Shown here piece by piece: positions 1 through 7,971 of a stretch of 27,203 bases of DNA (its first letter is position 1; each line of letters begins with the position of its first letter). This DNA comes from a virus, in the IMG/VR virus record IMGVR_UViG_3300037010_000548, positions 1-27,203 of that record; one strand, 5' to 3'. The position numbers and the translations under genes were made by a program. The notes below the pieces were generated by a model. The model saw only the letters and a list, made by a program, of their open reading frames with translations. It ran no database searches and was not told where the DNA came from.

Positions 1-343
1 TGCGCATCATATCCGATGGATCGAATGCTGACTCTCCTGATACATATTGGGCACGCGCTTCGTCGTACCATTTATAGAATACGTTCCAGTCCGTACACGA
101 CGGCTGTTGTTTGGTGGATGTATAAAACGTTCCTGCCTGTGTGGCACTTGACGTACCGCCGCGCTCATCTAAGCGACGTAGCATTTCACATTTCAGGGCG
201 TGCTGTTGCTCTTTAAGAGCACCGTCTGCCTTATCCACTCGGCGCTTTAATTCTGATCGCGCCTCTCTGATACGGATAAACTCTGCTACTAGCACGTCAT
301 CCGCCCCGTGCAGTACGGGGTTATCAATTACGGTTGTGTCCAT
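1..343 (-). CDS. Partial conserved phage protein (helical N-terminus)
   Basis: The ATG at 343 opens a frame that stays open for 114 codons and runs off the left edge, so the C-terminus is missing. A likely Shine-Dalgarno site (AGAGGA) lies about 7 nt upstream, and a consensus promoter lies about 40 nt before the start. Residues 14-60 are a charged helical stretch (EFIRIREARSELKRR). They are followed by GTFYTSTKQQ and TDWNVFYKW around 71-92. This helix, then A-G-T-x-Y-x-S, then D-W-x-x-F order resembles a widespread small phage protein family of unknown function found near replication genes. I recognise the family pattern but know no function. It is the first gene of a leftward unit after the helicase. 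Confidence 0.75.
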   Translation of the reverse strand, partial: MDTTVIDNPVLHGADDVLVAEFIRIREARSELKRRVDKADGALKEQQHALKCEMLRRLDERGGTSSATQAGTFYTSTKQQPSCTDWNVFYKWYDEARAQYVSGESAFDPSDMMR

Positions 344-384
344 GTTGCTGTCCTCTGTTGTTAGTTAACTCGATTTATGTGTAT

Positions 385-413
385 ATTATAACACAAGTAT
401 TTGCGTTTGTCAA
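385..413 (-). promoter_or_regulatory. Consensus sigma-70-like promoter, leftward
   Basis: Read on the minus strand, TTGACA (413-408) and TATAAT (390-385) are separated by exactly 17 bp. The -35 box overlaps the stop codon of the helicase gene, so a new transcript starts right at the end of the replication block. It should drive the partial gene that starts at 343. Confidence 0.85.
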
Positions 414-1978
414 ATACTTATCACTTCCTTCAGCGCTTCCGAGTACATCGCTAATAGATCGTCTTGCTTAACACGTTTGTCATGCACTGCTGAGTACCAT
501 TGTTTCTCTAGTGCGGTTGCGTATAGGCTATAGATGGTGACATTGTTCTTCTGCCCCGGTCTATCCGCCCTGTTGTTGGCTTGTATGTAGTGGTCAGCCG
601 ATACAGTAGGGGCAAACCATATGACCGTATCTGCGGCTGTTAGGGTTAACCCGTGTGATGTGGTGGCTGGGTGTGCAACCAGAACCTTAGCGCCGTTAGG
701 CTGCATGAAGTCATGGAATATATCCCTGCGTTTACCAGCAGACACGTCACCGTTAACCATAGATACAGTTAGCCCATGCTTATCGACCAGCGCACCCACG
801 AGGGTGTGCATAAGCATCTTGAATGGTACGAACACGATAACTTTGTTGTTCGTGCGCTCCACCAGGTCAGCTACTACATCGATGCGCTGCTCGGTACCTA
901 CGTCTTGGAACGTGTGGTCGTCGTCATATACACCACCGGCCGATACCTGTAGCAGCTTCAGCATTTTCACCGCTGCATTAACGGCAGTGATCGTGGTGCC
1001 GTCATCATTGCGCATCAGCATGGACGACTGGATTTTCTTGTACACCTCCGTTTGTTTAGCAGTCATGGGCACCTTGATATCGACGTACGTAACAGGCGGT
1101 AGGTCTAAACAGTCGGACTTCTTGTAACGGATAGCCGGCGTTAGGAACTCGAATGCTGTCTTGTTCGCATCTGCTTTAGGTACCCACTTGTATGTGGATA
1201 TCTGATCCATAACCATGCGCTGAAACGCCTTAAAGTATGGCGGTGTCTTGGGGTTTACCAGCCTAGCCAGTGCCCACGCATCAGTCGGTGCCTTGGGTAT
1301 AGGTGTAGCGGTGAACAACCACAACCGTTTAGCCTTACGCCCAAGCCTATCCAGTGACTTGTACCGTGACGCACTCGCCGTACGGAACATACTAGCCTCA
1401 TCAATGATGATTAGGTCTGGGTTAAGGGTGGCAATCTCTGCCTCCATAAACTTCAGCGCATCATGGTTGACAACGTGGATGGTTGCCCCTGACTGTAACA
1501 GCTTGTCCTTCTTCTCGCGCCCACCGGTCACTACTGTGCATGTTATGTGCGGAGTTACCTTGAACACTTCATCACCCCACACAGACTCAAGAGTGGACAG
1601 TGGGGCAGCGATAAGTACAGACTTAACCTCACCTACTTTGATTAGGTAATCGATAGCGTATAGGGACGCCGCCGTCTTACCAGTACCCATGTCGTTAAGA
1701 CACAGGCACTTGTTGTGCAACGTTAGGAAAGACGCTGTATCCTTCTGGTGCTCATAGGGTTGGAACACACCAGAAAACTTCTCCTGTAACGCTACCGGCG
1801 ACATCACGGGATACCCTAAGTTACGCAGTACCTTAGACTCCTGTAACCCATGGGGTACAACGAGCAGGTTATGCCCGTTGTACTCCCGCTGCTCTGCATG
1901 TGATAGTATCGCTGCTGCCTCCGGCGTGTGCCGAATGATCACCGTACCGTCACGGGTTATGAAATTAACTAGCGCCAT
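410..1978 (-). CDS. SNF2/DEAD-like DNA helicase
   Basis: A 522-residue superfamily 2 helicase. Motifs seen in order: a Q-like element FQPYEHQ near 72-78, Walker A DMGTGKT at 96-102, Walker B-type DEAS at 193-196, motif III TATP at 223-226, and motif VI NNRADRPGQ ending near 476. The helicase C lobe carries VIVFVPFK. The R-A-D-R-P-G-Q form of motif VI is typical of SNF2/Rad54-like phage helicases. Members use ATP to translocate on duplex DNA or remodel DNA-protein complexes during replication or recombination. The start overlaps the end of the VRR-NUC gene by 14 nt. The two genes commonly sit together in phages and probably act together. The family call is strong; the substrate is inference. 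Confidence 0.92.
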   Translation of the reverse strand: MALVNFITRDGTVIIRHTPEAAAILSHAEQREYNGHNLLVVPHGLQESKVLRNLGYPVMSPVALQEKFSGVFQPYEHQKDTASFLTLHNKCLCLNDMGTGKTAASLYAIDYLIKVGEVKSVLIAAPLSTLESVWGDEVFKVTPHITCTVVTGGREKKDKLLQSGATIHVVNHDALKFMEAEIATLNPDLIIIDEASMFRTASASRYKSLDRLGRKAKRLWLFTATPIPKAPTDAWALARLVNPKTPPYFKAFQRMVMDQISTYKWVPKADANKTAFEFLTPAIRYKKSDCLDLPPVTYVDIKVPMTAKQTEVYKKIQSSMLMRNDDGTTITAVNAAVKMLKLLQVSAGGVYDDDHTFQDVGTEQRIDVVADLVERTNNKVIVFVPFKMLMHTLVGALVDKHGLTVSMVNGDVSAGKRRDIFHDFMQPNGAKVLVAHPATTSHGLTLTAADTVIWFAPTVSADHYIQANNRADRPGQKNNVTIYSLYATALEKQWYSAVHDKRVKQDDLLAMYSEALKEVISI

Positions 1979-2324
1979 TTATCATCTGCTCTACCACTAC
2001 AGGTAGGCGCTCCCGTGCTTCGTCAACGGAACGAATAATGATGGCGACCGACCCTGTAGCTCGTAGCGCAGCTATCACCGCCATCTGTAGATCGGTAGGT
2101 TCCTTCTTCACACTAGCCTTGGTCTCTATGTACAATGACTTGCCGCGTACACTACACACAAAGTCAGGTATACCGTGGGTACCCATGCCGTTAGATACAG
2201 GCATGTAGTACGCCCCATTATCAAGACATGTAACTCTGGTAGGTCTGCTTAGAGATCGCACGCCCAGCGCCTCCAACGTAGCCTTAACCGCGTCCTTTAC
2301 TTTACCTTCCGGTGTGCTAGCCAT
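1965..2324 (-). CDS. VRR-NUC domain nuclease
   Basis: A 119-residue protein with the PD-(D/E)XK-type core of the VRR-NUC family. GIPDF gives Asp54, ETKA gives Glu67 and Lys69, and Gln80 lies in the following helix. These are the expected metal-binding and catalytic positions. The N-terminal 25 residues form a helix (EGKVKDAVKATLEALG) usual for stand-alone phage VRR-NUC proteins. Stand-alone members cut structured DNA, such as Holliday-like junctions, in vitro. The ATG has an upstream GGTGG and overlaps the preceding small gene by 8 nt, and the helicase gene overlaps its end. Translational coupling with the helicase suggests a joint role in replication-fork or recombination processing. Confidence 0.9.
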   Translation of the reverse strand: MASTPEGKVKDAVKATLEALGVRSLSRPTRVTCLDNGAYYMPVSNGMGTHGIPDFVCSVRGKSLYIETKASVKKEPTDLQMAVIAALRATGSVAIIIRSVDEARERLPVVVEQMINGAS

Positions 2325-2502
2325 TTGTCACCACCTTATATCCTAGGGCTTTGATCGCTTCCGCTACCGACCCGTAGGTGGCAACGGCAATGCTCGCGTT
2401 AATTGGGATAACGATGTCCTCATAGCACACCGTTATTTCTTCTGGTTTGACAGACACGATGTCTAGCTCAAACCCTGATGCATCCGATTTAATTGTTGTC
2501 AC
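2317..2502 (-). CDS. Small hypothetical protein, GTG start
   Basis: A 61-residue protein of unknown function. The GTG at 2502 overlaps the TGA of the upstream nuclease gene (GTGA), and GGGAG sits 8 nt before it, which supports a GTG start. The sequence looks like a compact alpha/beta fold: a beta-rich first half (FELDIVSVKPEEITVCYED) and a terminal helix (VAEAIKALGY). It lies between two nucleases in a tightly coupled operon. I do not recognise a family. Confidence 0.7.
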   Translation of the reverse strand: MTTIKSDASGFELDIVSVKPEEITVCYEDIVIPINASIAVATYGSVAEAIKALGYKVVTNG

Positions 2503-3176
2503 TTAGGTTTCTCCCAATACTGGCACGACTTAACTGGGCACCACCCACGGCACAGCCCGCTTTTCTTTGGTGGGTATAACCCTACCTCGTTAGCCCGCTC
2601 GACCTCAGCCATACGGGCACCGTACTCAGACTGCAGGATGCCTAGGTGGTTGCGGTGGATAACTTGGCTAGTCATCTTGCCGTGCTTCAGCCATATGAAC
2701 GCCGTTAAGATGGTGTTGATGTGTGGGTTGTTAACGAATACCAGCGCAGCCATCAACCGTAACTGGTCTGAGTCCTCTTTTACCTTGCCTGTCTTGTAGT
2801 CGATGGCGATGGCGGTAGCACCAGACACCATCAACAGGTCGGCCTTACCACGAACCCACGCGTCCTTGTTACGGTAGCTGTATGCAGTAGGCTTCCAGTC
2901 ACGGGTAGCTGCTACCTCCTGCTCTGGGCGAAGCTCGCACTTGTGTTTAGTAATGGCTGCCATGATTGGAGCGAAGTGCGCGAACTCCGACGGCAGTGCT
3001 TCACCCTTAGCGATGAAGTTCTCCAACGCTGTGTGCGCTCTGTTGCCCTCTTTGATCGCCTCCGTCTCCTCGAACGGTACATCCTTCAGTACATACTTGT
3101 GTTTATACTGTAGCGGGCATGTCTCGAACGTGCTTAGAGCGGTGAAGCTCCAAGCAGTTGGTCTCTTTATAGTCAT
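2499..3176 (-). CDS. Cas4/RecB-like PD-(D/E)XK exonuclease with Fe-S cysteines
   Basis: A 225-residue nuclease of the Cas4/AddB-C/RecB type (PDDEXK_1). It shows the early motif SFTALSTFETCP (Cys20), His48 in NRAHTALE, GKADLL (Asp113) and AIDYKTGK (Asp126, Lys128), the usual catalytic set. C-terminal cysteines at 209, 213 and 218, together with Cys20, match the four-cysteine arrangement that binds a 4Fe-4S cluster in this family. Such proteins degrade or resect single-stranded DNA ends, and phage members work in replication and recombination. The ATG overlaps the polymerase stop (ATGA), so translation is coupled to the polymerase gene. The absence of a helicase domain makes it Cas4-like rather than AddB-like. 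Confidence 0.88.
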   Translation of the reverse strand: MTIKRPTAWSFTALSTFETCPLQYKHKYVLKDVPFEETEAIKEGNRAHTALENFIAKGEALPSEFAHFAPIMAAITKHKCELRPEQEVAATRDWKPTAYSYRNKDAWVRGKADLLMVSGATAIAIDYKTGKVKEDSDQLRLMAALVFVNNPHINTILTAFIWLKHGKMTSQVIHRNHLGILQSEYGARMAEVERANEVGLYPPKKSGLCRGWCPVKSCQYWEKPK

Positions 3177-5086
3177 TTCGCATCTCCATACGAGCGGGCA
3201 TAGCTGCCCTCTGAGTTAAGTGGTATGTCCGTCCACCACTTCGGGGAGGTACGCATCTGGCGTTCCGCTATCTCTAGCATCCAGTGAGCTTTATCCTCGT
3301 CCACAACCCACAACCCTTCATCATGCACCATGTGGCAGTAAGGTACGCCTGACTCGTCAACGGCATCCATGATCTGGTCTACCACGATGATGCGGGCTAG
3401 TGCTTGCACCACGTTCTCAATGACCTTACCCCCATAGGTGTTGACTGGGGTGGTGCCTTCTAGGTACGCGAACCCATCAGCGGTGCGGTGTAGCTTAGGG
3501 AACTGGATACGGATACCGTTAGGTAAAAGGATACCGTCCTGCGTGAACACGAGCCCACCGAACGAACTGTGCTTACCGATTACACCTATCCCGCCGGCTA
3601 CAACAGCAGTCAGCGCTATCTCCGCTTCCTTCCACAAAGCAATAACTTCTTTATGGGAGTTGCGGTACGCGTCGACAACTACCTTCGATTCGGATTGGGT
3701 AATCTTCCGCCCAGCCATAGTGCGCACAGCGTCAACGAACTTGGCACTACCCATGGCATACCCTAGCCCGAGCTTGGCTACCTTACCCATCTGGCGTTCC
3801 GAAGGGTGATCCTTCTTATTCACGGGGTACCCGTAGATACTCTGCGCTACTACGCAGTACACATCAGGACCTGTGCCGTTGTCCGCATTGCGGTACACTT
3901 CTAACGCATCAGCTTTACCAGCCAGTGCATCAAGTACACGCGCCTCAATGTTGGACGAGTCACATACTACTACAACTTTACCCCTCGGCGCTACAATACT
4001 CTGACGCATAGTGCCGCCTCGCGGTAGGTTCTGGAAGTTCATCTTGTCCCCGCCGGACATACGCCCTGTCTGCTGCGCCCCATAATATTTAAGGTAGATA
4101 GGCAGCCCGCCACGCATACCCATAACCGCCATACGTGTGGCGCGGGACTGCTCGATGGTGGACTTAACCTTCAGCCTTGTCTGTACCAGTAGTGATACAG
4201 CGTAGTTCTCATGCTCTAGTAGTGCGGTGAACGCCTCATCTGTCTTGGCGAACGCGTACGTCTCTTTACCTGTAGTCGGGCTAACCTTCATTGGCGGATC
4301 AATGCCTAGTCTGGTTAGTGCGGTAGCGAATTTAATGGAGCTACTAAGTTCGGCTACGTCCTCAAGCCCTGCTAACTTCACCGCTTCTGCGATCATCTCC
4401 TCACGCTTGGCATCCAGCTTTGCTAGGTATGCGCTAAGCATAACCCAGTCGGATAACAACTTCGGTTCTGTCCATATACGGATTAGCGAATCGATAATGC
4501 GTAGCTCCCGCTGCGGGAATCCTCCGATCATAGCATCGAATATGCCCTTGGTTAAGTCGACGTCGTTGATGCAATACTCAGCCATAGCCTTGTACTGGTT
4601 CTCGTCTAGGTCGACAACACCTTTGGCATTAACGTCCATAACGCCTAGCATCTTTCGACCTACGCCAAGCGCATTGGCTACGCTGTCTAGTGAATGACTC
4701 CGTACGCTCTTACCTAGTACCGCACGTGCCATTGACAGTGTGTCAAGCCACATACCGGGGCGAACCCCGTAGTGCTGCTCCAATATCATGCCGTCGAAGT
4801 GGGTATGGTGGCATAGGATAGCAACGTTGGGGGCATTGAGCTTAGGGCATATGAGTTTGAACTCCTCGTGTGTAACCACACGGGTAGGGGTATCCCCCAC
4901 CTTAACACCCACCATATGCACCTTGAACCGTGGGTCAGCGATGTACTCTGACGTCTGTAGTTTAGTAAGCGTGAACTCCGTAGAATAGAATGTCTCGAAG
5001 TCGATCGTTACCAGATGCATACCGGCTGGCATACCGAACTCGCTACCGTATGCCGCATAGACATCGGACATAAAGTTATTACTCAT
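3173..5086 (-). CDS. Family A DNA polymerase with 3'-5' exonuclease
   Basis: A 637-residue phage polymerase I without a 5' nuclease domain. Exonuclease motifs: DFET (Asp29, Glu31), HFDG (Asp98) and YCIND (Asp175). Polymerase motifs: A, CDSSNIEAR (Asp376); B, RQMGKVAKLGLGYAMG (Arg431, Lys435, Tyr443); C, HDE at 588-590. All catalytic residues are present, so it should be an active proofreading replicase. At the position of E. coli Phe762 it has Leu (Leu439). I chose the ATG at 5086 because AGGAG lies 8 nt upstream. A GTG at 5092 would leave only about 2 nt. It sits between nrdB and the Cas4-like nuclease in the replication block. Confidence 0.95.
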   Translation of the reverse strand: MSNNFMSDVYAAYGSEFGMPAGMHLVTIDFETFYSTEFTLTKLQTSEYIADPRFKVHMVGVKVGDTPTRVVTHEEFKLICPKLNAPNVAILCHHTHFDGMILEQHYGVRPGMWLDTLSMARAVLGKSVRSHSLDSVANALGVGRKMLGVMDVNAKGVVDLDENQYKAMAEYCINDVDLTKGIFDAMIGGFPQRELRIIDSLIRIWTEPKLLSDWVMLSAYLAKLDAKREEMIAEAVKLAGLEDVAELSSSIKFATALTRLGIDPPMKVSPTTGKETYAFAKTDEAFTALLEHENYAVSLLVQTRLKVKSTIEQSRATRMAVMGMRGGLPIYLKYYGAQQTGRMSGGDKMNFQNLPRGGTMRQSIVAPRGKVVVVCDSSNIEARVLDALAGKADALEVYRNADNGTGPDVYCVVAQSIYGYPVNKKDHPSERQMGKVAKLGLGYAMGSAKFVDAVRTMAGRKITQSESKVVVDAYRNSHKEVIALWKEAEIALTAVVAGGIGVIGKHSSFGGLVFTQDGILLPNGIRIQFPKLHRTADGFAYLEGTTPVNTYGGKVIENVVQALARIIVVDQIMDAVDESGVPYCHMVHDEGLWVVDEDKAHWMLEIAERQMRTSPKWWTDIPLNSEGSYARSYGDAK

Positions 5087-5100
5087 CTCCACTACTCCTG

Positions 5101-6195
5101 TTATAGCGAAAAGCCAGATAGGGCATCATCACTGATGTTCATATCAATGGCGCCAGATACGTAGGAAGTTATCTCACTTTCTTGTGGGGCTACCTGTACG
5201 TTGTCGCTGACTAAATAGCTTCGCATCCACGGTAACGGGTCTTTTGTGGTCGGGTAACGATGATCAAAGCCTAATGCCTTGATGCGCACGTTGGCGATGT
5301 ACTCGATGTAGCTGCCAAGAATCTCGGGGTTAAGCCCTAGAACACTACCATCCTTGAACAGATAGTTAGCCCAATTCTTCTCCTGCTCCACCGCGTCATC
5401 GAATAGTTTGAACAGATCATCAATGCACTCTGCTGCCGTCTGTTGCCATACGTCTCCTTCGTCGCCGTACATTAGGGCTTGCAACATAAGCTGCGTACCA
5501 GACAGGTGAAGGGCTTCATCGCGGGCAATCAACTTGATGATCTTGGCATTGCCCTCCATTAACGCACGCTCTGCGAAGCCGAACGAACAGGCGAAGGACA
5601 CGTAGAACCGCACTGCTTCTAGTACGTTGACCGATGCCAGCGTCTTAAAGATTTGCTTGCGGTGCTCCGCAGGGTTTTGTGGTTTATCTAGTGACCTAAT
5701 AGCATTACGAATAATTAGGCTGTCATACTCTGCTGTCACCGCTGAGGCACGCTCAAGAATCTCTGGCGTCATGGTGATACTATCAAGCACTTCTGTCGGG
5801 TTCGGGTACACGTTGCGCAGGATGTGGGTGTAGCTGCGAGAGTGGATGGTCTCGGAAAAAGCCCACGTCTGTAACCATGTCTCCAGTTCTGGTAGCGAAC
5901 AGATCGCTCCGAAAGCTAGGGTAGGTGCTCGCCCCTGTACTGAGTCCAGTAAGGTCTGGTACTTCAGGTTACTCGTGAACACATGACGCTCGTTGTCGGT
6001 CATACGTTCTTTGAAGTCGATCGCATCCTTTGATAGGTCGATCTCCTGTGGAACCCAGAAGAATCCGAGCTGCCGTTCGGTCAGCTTATCAATCCACGGG
6101 TACTTTACTGTATCGTATCGTGCTACGGCTACGCCTTCCCCTAAGAACATAGGCTGCTCTAAGTGGGATACCTTTGTCGGTTTGAAAATACTCAT
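5101..6195 (-). CDS. nrdB: Ribonucleotide reductase class Ia small subunit (NrdB)
   Basis: A 364-residue R2 subunit very close in sequence to Escherichia coli NrdB. Its N-terminal half keeps the E. coli numbering: Asp84, Glu115 and His118 as iron ligands and Tyr122 as the radical tyrosine (SETIHSRSYTHI). The later ligands appear as Glu193, Glu227 and His230, about 11 residues earlier than in E. coli. The C-terminus DDALSGFSL resembles the E. coli tail that docks on NrdA. The protein makes the di-iron tyrosyl radical needed to reduce ribonucleotides to deoxyribonucleotides. The start follows the stop of the upstream gene directly and has AGGGA upstream. No nrdA lies in this window. It may be beyond the left edge, or the protein may pair with host NrdA. 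Confidence 0.96.
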   Translation of the reverse strand: MSIFKPTKVSHLEQPMFLGEGVAVARYDTVKYPWIDKLTERQLGFFWVPQEIDLSKDAIDFKERMTDNERHVFTSNLKYQTLLDSVQGRAPTLAFGAICSLPELETWLQTWAFSETIHSRSYTHILRNVYPNPTEVLDSITMTPEILERASAVTAEYDSLIIRNAIRSLDKPQNPAEHRKQIFKTLASVNVLEAVRFYVSFACSFGFAERALMEGNAKIIKLIARDEALHLSGTQLMLQALMYGDEGDVWQQTAAECIDDLFKLFDDAVEQEKNWANYLFKDGSVLGLNPEILGSYIEYIANVRIKALGFDHRYPTTKDPLPWMRSYLVSDNVQVAPQESEITSYVSGAIDMNISDDALSGFSL

Positions 6196-6483
6196 TTATT
6201 TATCCCTCGTATGCGGGTTGTACATTAGTAAACGAGTTGCCACATTACGTACCCACTCGTTCTTTGTTAGGTGATACCCAGTAGACCCGTCGAAGTCTTT
6301 GAACAGGTCGTCGAAGAATCCGATAGGCTCTGGGTGCTCTCGCTGCAGTGCGACCAACTCATTAGCCCACGCCTGCCATCTGTCGTCCGTAACCATCGTG
6401 GTGTTTAGTTCGTAGTACAGATAGGAATGAACCATGAGTTGAGTGCGTCTGCGCCTTATAATACTTTCTTGATGGTTCCCCAT
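6196..6483 (-). CDS. DNA ligase LigA-related small protein
   Basis: A 95-residue protein. Residues 14-50 (QLMVHSYLYYELN, then WANELVALQREHPE) resemble the N-terminal Ia domain of NAD-dependent DNA ligase, whose pattern is Y-x-Y-Y-x-L-D...D-x-x-Y-D-x-L-x-x-E-L-x-x-L-E-x-x-H-P. Nothing here resembles the adenylation, OB-fold or BRCT domains, so it cannot be a complete ligase. Stand-alone LigA-related proteins like this recur in phage genomes, and their function is not known to me. The second half (FDDLFKDFDGSTGYHL) may bind DNA or a partner. It sits directly before nrdB with no gap and only a weak ribosome-binding site (TAGG). Confidence 0.7.
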   Translation of the reverse strand: MGNHQESIIRRRRTQLMVHSYLYYELNTTMVTDDRWQAWANELVALQREHPEPIGFFDDLFKDFDGSTGYHLTKNEWVRNVATRLLMYNPHTRDK

Positions 6484-6490
6484 ACGTAAC

Positions 6491-6871
6491 CTAGTGCCCC
6501 CACTGGTCGTTGCGTTCCTCTCGTTCGGCGTAATCAGATGGTACTAACTCCATTACAAACATTAGACTGGTCGCTGCATGGGCTAGGTGGGATAGTCCAG
6601 ACTCTGGGTCGCGGCGTTCACCCTTACGCCACGCGTTGATATGGCGTAACGCCGCTGCCAAGTAACGGGCTTCTGGGTTGTCAACCTTGCGCCAGTTATC
6701 TGGGGCGTACTTACGTGCGCCATACTCAAGCACCTCAGCAATCTTTAGTTCAGCTACGGCTGGCATCAGGTCGAAGCGGGGTTTGCCCGCATCGTCCTTA
6801 CGTCCTATTGTTGCGCTGTTTTGGCTGTATTGTGTGCCAGCCAAATAATCTATCGGTTCTAACGTGCTCAT
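6491..6871 (-). CDS. dATP/dGTP diphosphohydrolase-like protein
   Basis: A 126-residue protein with the pattern of the phage dATP/dGTP diphosphohydrolase N-terminal family: KDDAGKPRFDLMP (25-37), YGARKYAPDNWRK (50-62), RYLAAALRHINAW (69-81) and SHLAHAATSLMFVME (94-108). In this all-alpha family the acidic residues and the R-H, H-x-x-H pattern coordinate metal and nucleotide. It should trim particular dNTPs to monophosphates and so shape the nucleotide pool. It follows thyX and a tiny membrane protein by ATGA overlap and precedes nrdB, which fits a pool-control role. Substrate preference cannot be read from the sequence. Confidence 0.82.
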   Translation of the reverse strand: MSTLEPIDYLAGTQYSQNSATIGRKDDAGKPRFDLMPAVAELKIAEVLEYGARKYAPDNWRKVDNPEARYLAAALRHINAWRKGERRDPESGLSHLAHAATSLMFVMELVPSDYAEREERNDQWGH

Positions 6872-7020
6872 TTCAATACTCCCATTAGTGTTAACGCCAC
6901 AATAGACACGACCAGCATTAATAGCATCGCTGTGTCCCTACGGGCGAGGTCTTTGCGCATCCTTTCGTTTTCCTCTCTCAAGTTGTTGTACCGCCTGCGG
7001 TACATGTCCAACATGCTCAT
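6868..7020 (-). CDS. Small membrane protein with C-terminal anchor
   Basis: About 50 residues from the ATG at 7020, which overlaps the thyX stop (ATGA) and has AGGAGG a few bases upstream. An in-frame upstream extension to 7053 lies inside thyX and lacks such a site. The N-terminal 25 residues are charged and helical (YRRRYNNLREENERMRKDL, probably a short coiled coil). They are followed by a single hydrophobic segment (AMLLMLVVSIVALTLMGVL) at the C-terminus, so the charged part should face the cytoplasm. It has no known function. It is coupled on both sides to nucleotide-metabolism genes. Confidence 0.75.
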   Translation of the reverse strand: MSMLDMYRRRYNNLREENERMRKDLARRDTAMLLMLVVSIVALTLMGVLK

Positions 7021-7703
7021 GCTTCCTCCTTGGTACCTACTAACGCTGCCCATGACACAGGGAACAGCGGTCTGATAATTTCATCCCAGTGGTGTGCCAG
7101 GTGTTGGCTCTCTAGCTGGCTGTGTGTGTCGCTTCGCAGCTTATATGCACGAGCGAACGCCATGAGTGACCCAGTCACATAGTAGCTGGTCATCATTGAC
7201 TGCGGCAGTACCATACGCGCCATCTCTGGTGCTACATTGGCGTCCAGCATAGCGCGGTATAGGTCTCCTGCGTGTGCGTATAGGTAAGCAACCGCTGAGT
7301 CTATGTTACGTACTAGCCCGTAATGCTGAGGTAGGGTAGTAACCGAGTTTGATCCGCTGCCTTGCTTAACACTGCCCTCTGGACGTTCGCGCCACTCATC
7401 AGGGAGGAAGAACTCTGGTGTGCTGTCTACATATCGTCGGCTAATCTCGTTGTAGGTAAAACCTACTGTATGTTTAAACCTCTGCCGTGCCACAAAGATA
7501 GGTACCGTCTCACGCAACGTGATACTGCAATGGGTGAATGGTGTGAAGTGGTCGTGCTTAGCTAGGTACTTGATTAGCTTTGCGTCTCCCTCTGGGTCGC
7601 TACCATCGCTCTGCTTGTCGAAGCTAACACGCGCGGCATCTACCACCCGTGTGTCGCTGCCCATACGTTCTATAAACTCTGCTTTAATCTGGTTAAGCCC
7701 CAT
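7017..7703 (-). CDS. thyX: Flavin-dependent thymidylate synthase ThyX
   Basis: A 228-residue ThyX, which methylates dUMP to dTMP using FAD and methylene-tetrahydrofolate. The signature region at residues 72-93 (ARQRFKHTVGFTYNEISRRY) aligns with the family's R-Q-x-x-R-H-R...S-x-R-Y segment. Ser88 is the active-site serine and NEISRRYVD is fully conserved. The usual RHRX7S appears here as KHT with one extra residue before the serine, a form I also associate with other phage ThyX proteins. ARMVLPQSM (162-170) and the LRSDTHSQLESQ segment near 189-200 are further family features. AGGAG lies 7 nt before the ATG, and the start overlaps the upstream gene. Confidence 0.94.
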   Translation of the reverse strand: MGLNQIKAEFIERMGSDTRVVDAARVSFDKQSDGSDPEGDAKLIKYLAKHDHFTPFTHCSITLRETVPIFVARQRFKHTVGFTYNEISRRYVDSTPEFFLPDEWRERPEGSVKQGSGSNSVTTLPQHYGLVRNIDSAVAYLYAHAGDLYRAMLDANVAPEMARMVLPQSMMTSYYVTGSLMAFARAYKLRSDTHSQLESQHLAHHWDEIIRPLFPVSWAALVGTKEEA

Positions 7704-7971
7704 GCAGTTTCTCCTGAATACGTTTAGTAGCCTCGGCTGCGAGGCGCATGTTATCTGTTACTGCGCTTACCACCGCCTCGGCTTCTTCGACACTGTTGAA
7801 CCAGCCGACCCAAGGGTCGCGTTCTTCTGACACTTGGATCGCTAGAAGTACGGATGATTCCAATATACCCCTAACTGAGATGTCGACGCGGGGGTATGGT
7901 CTACTGTCCACGGGCACTTCTACTGTGCATGTGGTGCGGAACCACGTCTTGACGGTATCTACTAAACTCAT
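7693..7971 (-). CDS. Hypothetical protein, 92 residues
   Basis: The function is not recognised. The first two thirds look beta-rich (RVDISVRGILESSVLLAIQVS), and the end is a helix (AVTDNMRLAAEATKRIQEKL). The ATG overlaps the stop of the upstream 44-residue membrane protein (ATGA) and its own stop lies inside the start region of thyX, so it is translationally coupled to both. No signal peptide or membrane segment is visible. Confidence 0.75.
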   Translation of the reverse strand: MSLVDTVKTWFRTTCTVEVPVDSRPYPRVDISVRGILESSVLLAIQVSEERDPWVGWFNSVEEAEAVVSAVTDNMRLAAEATKRIQEKLHGA

